7,494 nt of DNA, taken from a bacterium. Its GTDB lineage: Bacteria; Armatimonadota; Zipacnadia; Zipacnadales; Zipacnadaceae. Made by a program: the position numbers and the translations under genes. Of this stretch, positions 1 to 5,444 are shown piece by piece (within the stretch, counting starts at the first letter, position 1; each line of letters starts with the position of its first letter). The stretch lies in the NCBI GenBank assembly GCA_030607655.1, contig JAUWJN010000113.1:1-7494 (forward strand), read 5' to 3'. The notes beneath the pieces were generated by a model. It was not told the origin of the DNA. It saw only the letters and a list, made by a program, of their open reading frames with translations, and made no database searches.

Positions 1-1
1 A

Positions 2-115
2 CGCCAGGTAGTAGCCGCCGGTGCTGATGTGCTAGTCTGCGGCTCGTACCTGTTCGGCCATCCTGATGGTTATGCCGCTGCCCTAGCGGCGCTGCGCAGC
101 GCGGTCAATGGCTAA
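2..115 (+). CDS. rpe: Probable ribulose-phosphate 3-epimerase, C-terminal end (partial)
   Basis: Only the last 37 codons and a TAA stop are present; the gene begins before the window. The fragment reads AGADVLVCGSYLFGHPD followed by an Ala/Leu-rich helix ending in AVNG. This resembles the end of the (beta/alpha)8 barrel of ribulose-phosphate 3-epimerase, where the family has a GAD-x-LV-x-GS-x-x-FG-x-PD pattern that forms the phosphate-binding GS loop. The enzyme interconverts ribulose 5-phosphate and xylulose 5-phosphate in the pentose phosphate pathway, in the cytoplasm. A related epimerase, such as a D-allulose-6-phosphate 3-epimerase, has a similar tail and cannot be excluded from so short a piece. 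The stop codon lies 15 bp from the end of the convergent aldo/keto reductase gene. Confidence 0.62.
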   Translation, partial: RQVVAAGADVLVCGSYLFGHPDGYAAALAALRSAVNG

Positions 116-130
116 TCCCTTCGTCGGCAG

Positions 131-1111
131 CTAACGCGCCCACGTGGTGGAGTCATTGTCCGGCAGCGTGGCCATAACCTTGTCCCCCACGGCACCAAGG
201 GCCTCAATGTCCTCGACGCTTAGCTCCCAATTTGCCGCGCCTACGTTCTCCTTGACATGCTGCGGATTGCGGGCCCCGACAATGGCGGCCGTTACCCCGG
301 GCTGTTGCAGCAGCCACCGCAGTGCCGTCTGCCCCGAGGTCTTGCCGTGTTTTTTCCCAATCTCGCGAATTACCGGTATGCCTTCCAAAGCGGCCTCATA
401 GGTCGGTGACTGAAACAGCCTAGCGCCCGAGCGATTGTCTTCGGGAGGCGGCCGATTCTCTAGACTGAACTTGCCGGTAAGTAGTCCCTGAGCCATCGGA
501 CTATAACAGATTACGCCAATGTTGTGCTGCCGGCAGAAGGGCAAATCCTCGGCTTCAAGGTGGCGCCAGTAGAGGCTGTATGGAGGCTGGAGGGACTCAA
601 TCCGGCCCGTCTCCAGAGCTTGGGCCATTTGCGCCGCATCAAAGTTCGAGATGCCGATGTAACGTATCTTTCCCTTCTTCTGCTCAGCAAGGAGGGTTTC
701 CATCGTTTCCTCGAGGGGCACGTCGGGGTGAGAGGAGTGGTAGCGGTAGTCGGGACTGGGCCAGTGGATCTGGTAAAGGTCCACATAGTCGGTATTCAGA
801 TTCTTCAGACTACTCGCCAGGGCCTGGGGCAGTTTCTGCTTGCTCAGGTTCTCGGGGCTCACTTTGGTAGCGATAATGACCTCCTCCCGCTTGTGGCCCT
901 CCAGAGCCTGGGCAATTACTCGCTCCGAGTGCCCACCACCATAGCCCTCGGCCGTGTCCAGCCAGTTGATGCCCAGTTCAAGAGCGGTATGAATCGCGGC
1001 GATAGATTCTTCGTCCTTGACGTTCACCCACCCGGCGCGCCCCATAATCCAGCAACCCAAGCCGACCACAGTTAGTTCTAAATCCGACTTTCCTAGCCTG
1101 CGACGTTCCAT
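131..1111 (-). CDS. Aldo/keto reductase family oxidoreductase
   Basis: A complete 326-residue protein, the usual length for the family. It is predicted to be a cytoplasmic NAD(P)H-dependent (beta/alpha)8-barrel reductase of carbonyl compounds; the substrate cannot be read from the sequence. The catalytic tetrad is visible: Asp52 and Tyr57 in NWLDTAEGYG, Lys83 in IIATKVS, and His116 in YQIHWP. Family signatures follow in order: IRYIGISNF (149-156), CYSPMAQGLLTGKF (202-215), and the cofactor-binding stretch IVGARNPQHVKENV (277-290). The overall look is that of bacterial AKR subfamilies such as YhdN/IolS-type general stress reductases. The ATG is supported by a GGAGG Shine-Dalgarno (complement of 1122-1126) 10 nt upstream. 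The gene is divergent from mraZ and convergent with the rpe-like gene. No convincing promoter was found for it in 1112-1290. Nothing looks truncated. Confidence 0.93.
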   Translation of the reverse strand: MERRRLGKSDLELTVVGLGCWIMGRAGWVNVKDEESIAAIHTALELGINWLDTAEGYGGGHSERVIAQALEGHKREEVIIATKVSPENLSKQKLPQALASSLKNLNTDYVDLYQIHWPSPDYRYHSSHPDVPLEETMETLLAEQKKGKIRYIGISNFDAAQMAQALETGRIESLQPPYSLYWRHLEAEDLPFCRQHNIGVICYSPMAQGLLTGKFSLENRPPPEDNRSGARLFQSPTYEAALEGIPVIREIGKKHGKTSGQTALRWLLQQPGVTAAIVGARNPQHVKENVGAANWELSVEDIEALGAVGDKVMATLPDNDSTTWAR

Positions 1112-1202
1112 CTACTTGTTGCCTCCGTTCTGTGCGTTACTTATAGCGCAATACCTTAGCAATTTCGTCGCACCCAATGTATATTCCTCTATAAACCCAT
1201 TA

Positions 1203-1215
1203 TGCGGCCGCCGCA
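1203..1215. repeat. Short GC-rich inverted repeat in the divergent intergenic region
   Basis: Arms TGCGG and CCGCA are separated by CCG, making a perfect 5-bp dyad with a 3-nt centre. It lies between the aldo/keto reductase start (1111) and the mraZ promoter (1293). It could be an operator half-site pair or a small hairpin. There is no T-tract beside it, so it is not a typical terminator. Its function is unknown and chance is possible at this length. Confidence 0.3.
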
Positions 1216-1292
1216 GACAACATTTCCGTAAGTCGAATCACGTACCTAACATTAGCGAGAGGCAATTTTTTAAGAAAAATCTCCCCAAAGGG

Positions 1293-1321
1293 TTGACAAA
1301 TGTTTCGGATTGGTTTATAAT
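1293..1321 (+). promoter_or_regulatory. Consensus sigma70/sigmaA promoter of the mraZ-led cluster
   Basis: The -35 hexamer TTGACA (1293-1298) and the -10 hexamer TATAAT (1316-1321) both match the housekeeping consensus at every base and are separated by the optimal 17 bp. Transcription would start near 1328, giving mraZ a 5' leader of about 44 nt. An A/T-rich block at 1264-1280 lies upstream of the -35 box, where the distal part of an UP element would sit (inference). The strength predicted from sequence is high, which fits a promoter meant to be held down by a repressor such as MraZ. Confidence 0.88.
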
Positions 1322-1335
1322 GGGAAAACATGGAA
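1311..1335 (+). promoter_or_regulatory. Candidate MraZ operator: three TGG direct repeats at 10-bp period
   Basis: TGGTT (1311-1315), TGGGA (1321-1325) and TGGAA (1331-1335) are each followed by five bases, so TGG recurs exactly every 10 bp on one face of the helix. Known MraZ operators are direct repeats of about five bases, TGGGN in Escherichia coli, with 5-bp spacers just upstream of mraZ. Here the repeats begin inside the spacer, overlap the last base of the -10 box and cover the start site, so bound MraZ would block RNA polymerase. Only the middle copy has the full TGGG, so the match is partial. The assignment rests on spacing, position and the adjacent mraZ gene. Confidence 0.55.
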
Positions 1336-1371
1336 TAAATATGTAGTAAAAGGGTCTGTCTTGGACCAGAA

Positions 1372-1848
1372 ATGTTTGAGCCACAGGGTACTACAATTCA
1401 TAAACTGGATAGCGGAGGCCGGATTAAACTACGCGAACAGCAGCAAGAGAGCTTGCCACGTAATGTGATACTGGCCTGCGGGTTTGATAACTGTATAAAT
1501 ATCTTTGGACCGGATGCCTGGAACCTATACTGTCAGCGCTTTGCTCAGTTGGATTCATTGGATGCCGATGTGCACGATCTGAAACGGCTGCTCATTGCGA
1601 CGGCTGAAATATGCAAGATAGATGATCAGGGAAGATTGAAGGTACCTGAGGCACTACTGCGTTGGGCTGGCCTTGACCAGGACCCGGCCGAGGCGCAATT
1701 GATACGCTTAGAGGACCGCTACGAAATCTGGGAAGCGAATAGCTATAACGAGTTCCTGAGCCAGCGGGGTCAGGAGCTCAAGCAGATTACCCGACAGCTG
1801 CTGAGAGGCGTAAGCGGCCAAGTTGAGGAGGATAGCTCAGGGAGTTGA
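1372..1848 (+). CDS. mraZ: MraZ, transcriptional regulator of the dcw cluster
   Basis: A 158-residue protein, slightly longer than the usual 140-152. MraZ is a DNA-binding protein with two tandem SpoVT/AbrB-like swapped-hairpin domains that forms ring-shaped oligomers and regulates the promoter of its own division and cell wall cluster. The two diagnostic DxxxR motifs are present: DSGGR (residues 13-17) in the first domain and DDQGR (84-88) in the second. The second is followed by LKVPEALLRWAGL, a close match to the family's GR-x-x-x-P-x-x-LR-x-x-AGL. RYEIW (116-120) corresponds to the FELW strand. The residues after about 140 form a polar tail (EEDSSGS) beyond the fold. The ATG start gives the typical MF beginning, though the Shine-Dalgarno is poor. 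The gene is first in the operon behind a consensus promoter, and its TGA overlaps the rsmH start. Confidence 0.93.
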   Translation: MFEPQGTTIHKLDSGGRIKLREQQQESLPRNVILACGFDNCINIFGPDAWNLYCQRFAQLDSLDADVHDLKRLLIATAEICKIDDQGRLKVPEALLRWAGLDQDPAEAQLIRLEDRYEIWEANSYNEFLSQRGQELKQITRQLLRGVSGQVEEDSSGS

Positions 1849-2792
1849 GCATACCGCTTCACCTCCCGGCAATGCCAGAGAAAGTACTAGCGCACCTTGA
1901 CATCCGCGCCGACGGAACCTATGTGGACATGACCATCGGCCCCGGTGGTCATAGCGAGTTAATCCTGGAAAGTGCTCCTCAGGGGTCTCTGATTGGGATT
2001 GACCGCGATGAGCAAGCCCTGGAGCTGGCCCGGCAGAGACTGGCTAGGTTTGGGGGAAGGTTTCGCCTCTTCCACCGCCGTTATTCCCAACTGCGGGCAA
2101 TACTGGAAGAGGCGGGGGTTGATGAAGTAGATGGGGTGTTGATTGATACCGGCCTGTCGCGGGATCAAATGCTTGATCCGGCTCGGGGCTTCAGTTTCGA
2201 TAGCCGCGAAGCTCTAGATATGCGTATGGACCAGAGTCAGGAACTGACGGGGTACGAAGTGGTCAACAATTATTCCGAGGAGAAGTTATATCAGGTTCTG
2301 CGGCGCATTGGTAGCGGGCGGGAGGCCAGGAAGCTGGCCACCTGGATCGTATCGTTCAGGGAGGGGAGCGGGCCGATTCGGACCACAGCTCAGCTCGCTG
2401 AAATCATCGCAGCACAGATGGCCACTGCGGCACGCCGGGGAAAGAAACGACACCCGGCAACGCCGTGGCTAATGGCCATCCGCATCGAAGTAAATGACGA
2501 AATAGACGAGCTACAGAGCGGTCTGCAGATGGCTACGCAAGCTCTACGGCCAGGCGTCGGTCGCTTAGTGGTACTTACCTGGGCAGGCCACGAGCACGGC
2601 CTGGTGAGACGTGAGCTTCGGGCCTTGCAGAATCCGCGCACTTCCGGGCCTCCCGCCCTATTATTGGACAAGGGGCACAGAAAGCCGCGAGTAAAATACT
2701 TGACGCCCCGGCCTCTGTACCCTGACGAAGACGAGATTCGCCGAAATCCAGCCGTGCGGACTTGTCGCTTGCACGCTGCCCAGGCCGTATGA
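1845..2792 (+). CDS. rsmH: RsmH (MraW), 16S rRNA cytosine(1402)-N4 methyltransferase, divergent
   Basis: A 315-residue SAM-dependent methyltransferase; in the family it methylates N4 of C1402 in the 16S rRNA P-site. Recognisable family features in order are LHLPAMPEKVL (5-15), the SAM-binding motif DMTIGPGGHS (28-37), GIDRDEQAL (51-59), DGVLIDTGLS (96-105), ARGFSF and LDMRMD (113-129), NNYSEEKL (141-148), HPAT (203-206) and a version of the ALRIxVNDE motif (AIRIEVNDE, 211-219). The start is TTG in the overlap TTGA with the mraZ stop. An in-frame TAG at 1833-1835 leaves no other start ahead of the conserved N-terminal LHLP motif. GAGGAGGA at 1825-1832 is the likely ribosome site. The normally invariant FHSLED motif is replaced by WAGHEH (246-251), and the usual DLGVSS is DTGLSR. 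Family membership is clear, but full activity is not certain. Confidence 0.88.
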   Translation: MSIPLHLPAMPEKVLAHLDIRADGTYVDMTIGPGGHSELILESAPQGSLIGIDRDEQALELARQRLARFGGRFRLFHRRYSQLRAILEEAGVDEVDGVLIDTGLSRDQMLDPARGFSFDSREALDMRMDQSQELTGYEVVNNYSEEKLYQVLRRIGSGREARKLATWIVSFREGSGPIRTTAQLAEIIAAQMATAARRGKKRHPATPWLMAIRIEVNDEIDELQSGLQMATQALRPGVGRLVVLTWAGHEHGLVRRELRALQNPRTSGPPALLLDKGHRKPRVKYLTPRPLYPDEDEIRRNPAVRTCRLHAAQAV

Positions 2793-3099
2793 AAAGTCGG
2801 CAAGCAAGAAACTTAGGCTCTGGGTGAGGCTTATAAATTTACAACGGAAACTGGGCCGGAAAATCTCCTTCGCGCAGTCGCACCAAGAGGTGGGTGCCGC
2901 CATTACCCCATAAATCGCAGCCTAGTTGCAGCAAAGATTGTGGCAGGGGGCGCAGCCAAGCGCGCCTAGCATTGTAGCCGACCCGCTGTGACAATGTCAA
3001 CTACATCGCACTAGGGAACAGTGGCAGCACCACAGTAACTGACGCCGCTACGACGGCACCCACCTCGCACTACTAACTTATCGGTATAACCGAAACCAA
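2793..3099. other. 307-bp gap between rsmH and the ftsL-like gene, no gene recognised
   Basis: No convincing coding region is seen on either strand. The ftsL frame is closed upstream by TGA at 3040-3042, with no start codon between there and 3100. The gap contains a dyad, TGACA-A-TGTCA (2989-2999), one arm of which belongs to a good antisense promoter (2971-3000). It also has a weak GC hairpin (arms 2949-2953 and 2962-2966) without a T-tract. The final 100 bases are C-rich and G-poor on the + strand (34 C against 19 G by my count). TATAAC at 3085-3090 could be a -10 box, but no -35 box accompanies it. Gaps this long are unusual at this point in a dcw cluster. Confidence 0.6.
2971..3000 (-). 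promoter_or_regulatory. Candidate antisense promoter pointing into the 3' end of rsmH
   Basis: Read on the - strand, TTGACA (complement of 2995-3000) is followed after 18 bp by TACAAT (complement of 2971-2976). That is six of six and five of six matches to the sigma70/sigmaA hexamers with acceptable spacing. Transcription would start near 2964 and run against rsmH. No recognisable gene lies downstream on that strand, so the product would be an antisense or small RNA if it exists. Chance occurrence in an unconstrained region is a real alternative. Confidence 0.35.
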
Positions 3100-3561
3100 A
3101 TGGGGAATACATCCGTGACCCGCTCCTTGCAGTCGAATGCCCACCGCTCTCGGGCCCACCGAGGCTGGCCCCGGCTCCTATGGCCAGTAATGCTTATCAA
3201 CTGTATTGGTGCGGCTAGCATTGTTTTCCTCATCTCTTGCGCGCGGGTCTCCGAGTTGGAACTGCAGGCTAACCGCTTGCAGCGGCAAATAGATGAGCAG
3301 CTAGCCGCTCAGAAACAGTTGTGGCGTAGGGTATCCCAACTTCGCGATAGAGCTGAACTGCGCCGGTTTGCCGCTCTACAGGGAATGCTCTTTGCCCCGG
3401 CAGACGCCGATGATGTAACTTTATCGCCCTTGCCCCCGGAACAGTGGGCTATCTCGCCGGTAAGTCCGCGGCCGGCAGCACTAGCCCCGCAACGGCGGCC
3501 GGCAGGTGCCGAGCAGGAAATAGCAGCCCGCCGGGGACAACCTTTTGGCCGCGGCTGGTAA
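3100..3561 (+). CDS. ftsL: FtsL-like cell division protein (membrane segment plus coiled coil)
   Basis: A 153-residue single-pass membrane protein identified by architecture and position rather than strong sequence identity. A short basic cytoplasmic N-terminus is followed by one hydrophobic segment, about residues 26-47 (LLWPVMLINCIGAASIVFLI). Next comes a heptad-rich helix, about 48-85, with Leu at regular spacing (SELELQANRLQRQIDEQL). RAELRRFAALQGML (84-97) resembles the FtsL/DivIC segment that ends the coiled coil. The last 55 or so residues are Pro/Ala/Arg-rich and probably disordered. FtsL acts in the divisome as part of the complex that activates septal peptidoglycan synthesis, and it sits between rsmH and the PBP as in canonical clusters. 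The start is uncertain: ATG 3100 has no Shine-Dalgarno, while in-frame GTG 3115 has GGGGA (3102-3106) 8 nt upstream and would shorten the protein by five residues. Confidence 0.72.
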   Translation: MGNTSVTRSLQSNAHRSRAHRGWPRLLWPVMLINCIGAASIVFLISCARVSELELQANRLQRQIDEQLAAQKQLWRRVSQLRDRAELRRFAALQGMLFAPADADDVTLSPLPPEQWAISPVSPRPAALAPQRRPAGAEQEIAARRGQPFGRGW

Positions 3562-3564
3562 GGG

Positions 3565-3583
3565 CGCGGCTTTGTTAGCCGTG
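3565..3583 (+). other. Small hairpin between ftsL and ftsI genes
   Basis: CGCGGCT (3565-3571) can pair with AGCCGTG (3577-3583), including one G-U pair, around the loop TTGTT. It lies 4 nt after the ftsL stop and about 18 nt before the Shine-Dalgarno of the next gene. No T-tract follows, so it is not a standard terminator. It could be an RNA-processing or stability element within the operon message, or chance. Confidence 0.3.
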
Positions 3584-3614
3584 GGTTCTAACCTGCACTC
3601 GAAGGAAGCGAGCA

Positions 3615-5417
3615 GTGGGCACCACATATAATACGAGTCGTATCCCACTGTCGGGCAAGGCTGCTAATAGCTTGCCCGACGAGCGTCTTCTGAGAACTGC
3701 GCTGGGCATAGTCATTCTGCTGGCGGTAGCTCTGGGCGGGCGGCTGTTGTATGTCCAGATTTTCAATCGCGCCTACTATCTGCGCGTTGATCGGGCAATT
3801 CATCGCCCCGGTCCGCCCGCGCAGAGCCAGGCCGGGGCCATCCTGGACCGACGAGGGCGGGTACTGGCAGATAGCGTTATGACTGCCTCTCTGAGGGTCA
3901 ATCCGCGCCTGCTTCGTGACTACGAAGATACCCAGTCGGTGGCTGCATATCTGGCTGATAAGCTTGAAGTAGCCCCCGCGGAGATTCTGGAAAAACTCAA
4001 CCGGGATAGTGACTTTGCCTACCTGCAGCGGCGGGTACCACTGAGCATCGCCCGTCAGATAATGGCTCAGCACTATAGGGGCATATCCCGGGACCTGGAA
4101 TATAAAAGAGTATATCCGGCGGGCGCAGTAGGTTGTCATCTGGTAGGATATTGCGGCAGCGATCATCGCCCGTGGGCCGGAATAGAATATAGATATAGAT
4201 TTGTACTTGAGGGATTGCCTGGTCTGCCCCAACGAAATATTGATGCCTGGGGCCGGACGATAGTAGGTCAGGAGAATGACGGTGGGCTGCCGCCCGTGCC
4301 GGGTAAGGATGTGGTACTCACCGTGGATTTGGAGCTGCAGCGGGTGGTAGACGATGCCCTGGATAGATGCTGGAAGTATAATAAGCCAACGGAAGCCACC
4401 GCCGTGGTGATGAATCCTAACACCGGCGCAATTCTGGCCCTGGCTAGCCGACCCAATTATGATCCGAATAAAATTGCCTCCGCCGCTACCGGAGTGGAGA
4501 AAGTAGCCAGCAGCAGCAAGAGGCTCCGTAATTTCTGTGTAAATCGTGAGTATGAGCCGGGCAGTACTTTTAAGGTACTACTGGAGGCCGCGGCCCTGGA
4601 GTTGGGGGTAGTGAAACCTACTGATAGGTTTTACTGCGCAGGAGTAACGATGCTCGGCGGCAGACCATTGCACTGTTGGGGCCGTTGGGGCCATAGAGGT
4701 CACGGCCACGGTAGCCTTGATCTTAGCGGAGTAATTGCCAAATCGTGCAATATCGGGGCGGCACAGATAGCGGTTAAGATAGGCCCTGAGCGCTTCTACA
4801 AATTTCTGCAGGACTGTGGCATCGGCGAGCCAACGGCCATTGGCTTACCGGCTGAAGCTGCCGGTCGGCTGCAATCGCCGCAGACAATGCGCATACGCGA
4901 TGTGGCTAATATGGGCTTTGGCCAAAACGTTTCAGTAACCGACATTAACTTGCTGGCGGCAATATCAGCAGTGGTCAATGGAGGAGTGTTAATGCAGTCC
5001 CACGTGGTGGAGCGAGTCATTAATCCCGATGGCAGCGTATATCAGCAAGTTAATCCATACCCCATCCGGCGCGTCTGCAGTGAGGTGACATCGGAGAAGG
5101 TGCGGTGGCTGCTGGGTAATGCCGTGGAACACGGCACCGGGAATCGGGCGCGAATTTCGGGAGTGGCCGTGGGTGGCAAGACGGGGACCGCTCAAATCTG
5201 GGACCCGAAGCAGAAGAAATGGCTGAATGAGTACCTGGTAAGCTTCCTGCTAGTAGCACCGGTGGACAGGCAGCCAGAGTTTGTTATACTAGTAACAGCC
5301 CGAAATCCCAAAATCGGCCAGCATGGGGCGGATGTGGCCGCACCGGTAGCCCAGCGGATTGCCCTGTATATGCTCAAACAGCAGGGGCTTGTATCCCAGG
5401 CAGCCGCCGTTGACTGA
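3615..5417 (+). CDS. ftsI: FtsI-type class B penicillin-binding protein (septal transpeptidase)
   Basis: A 600-residue, membrane-anchored D,D-transpeptidase that cross-links septal peptidoglycan and works with FtsW and the FtsL complex. One N-terminal membrane anchor is seen at about 28-47. The dimerisation/pedestal domain opens with GAILDRRGRVLADS (74-87). The transpeptidase domain carries all three active-site motifs: STFK with nucleophile Ser317 and Lys320, SCN (377-379), and KTG (522-524) in VGGKTGTAQ. The protein ends soon after the transpeptidase fold, so the PASTA domains of SpoVD or Pbp2B are absent. The GTG start is well supported by GAAGGAAG (3601-3608) at 6 nt. Two oddities are nine cysteines in the exported part and a His/Gly-rich loop (353-366) just before the SxN motif. 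Gene position next to ftsL and murE supports the divisome role over an elongation-type PBP2. Confidence 0.93.
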   Translation: MGTTYNTSRIPLSGKAANSLPDERLLRTALGIVILLAVALGGRLLYVQIFNRAYYLRVDRAIHRPGPPAQSQAGAILDRRGRVLADSVMTASLRVNPRLLRDYEDTQSVAAYLADKLEVAPAEILEKLNRDSDFAYLQRRVPLSIARQIMAQHYRGISRDLEYKRVYPAGAVGCHLVGYCGSDHRPWAGIEYRYRFVLEGLPGLPQRNIDAWGRTIVGQENDGGLPPVPGKDVVLTVDLELQRVVDDALDRCWKYNKPTEATAVVMNPNTGAILALASRPNYDPNKIASAATGVEKVASSSKRLRNFCVNREYEPGSTFKVLLEAAALELGVVKPTDRFYCAGVTMLGGRPLHCWGRWGHRGHGHGSLDLSGVIAKSCNIGAAQIAVKIGPERFYKFLQDCGIGEPTAIGLPAEAAGRLQSPQTMRIRDVANMGFGQNVSVTDINLLAAISAVVNGGVLMQSHVVERVINPDGSVYQQVNPYPIRRVCSEVTSEKVRWLLGNAVEHGTGNRARISGVAVGGKTGTAQIWDPKQKKWLNEYLVSFLLVAPVDRQPEFVILVTARNPKIGQHGADVAAPVAQRIALYMLKQQGLVSQAAAVD

Positions 5418-5444
5418 ATAGGCTGCGAGTAATAGCCGTTAACT

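Noticed and set aside
139..152. CCCACGTGGTGGAG occurs both here and at 4999-5012 (within the PBP gene).
   Set aside because: A 14-base match in 7.5 kb can arise by chance, both copies are in coding sequence, and the flanks do not match.
524..1075. A 183-codon open frame on the + strand across the aldo/keto reductase gene.
   Set aside because: It is antisense to a gene with an intact catalytic tetrad and a clear ribosome site. Its translation has no recognisable domain.
1264..1283. A/T-rich stem (ATTTTT/AAAAAT) upstream of the mraZ promoter as an intrinsic terminator.
   Set aside because: The stem is A-T only with no GC core, and no gene ends just before it. An upstream A/T-rich promoter element is the simpler reading.
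1017..1346. A 109-codon + strand frame crossing the divergent intergenic region.
   Set aside because: It overlaps the reductase N-terminus and the consensus mraZ promoter, and its product resembles no protein family.
2661..2903. An 80-codon - strand frame that would lie downstream of the candidate antisense promoter.
   Set aside because: Over half overlaps rsmH in antisense, its ribosome site is poor, and the product has no recognisable features. It is kept only as a reason to look for antisense transcription.
2949..2966. GC hairpin (GGCGC/GCGCC, 8-nt loop) as a terminator after rsmH.
   Set aside because: The stem is only 5 bp and no T-tract follows on either strand.
3085..3090. TATAAC as the -10 box of a separate ftsL promoter, perhaps giving a leaderless message.
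   Set aside because: No -35-like hexamer occurs at 16-18 bp upstream, and a single hexamer is common by chance.
3588..4232. A 214-codon - strand frame across the first part of the PBP gene.
   Set aside because: It is antisense to a PBP with all catalytic motifs and a strong ribosome site, and the translation is unlike any known family.
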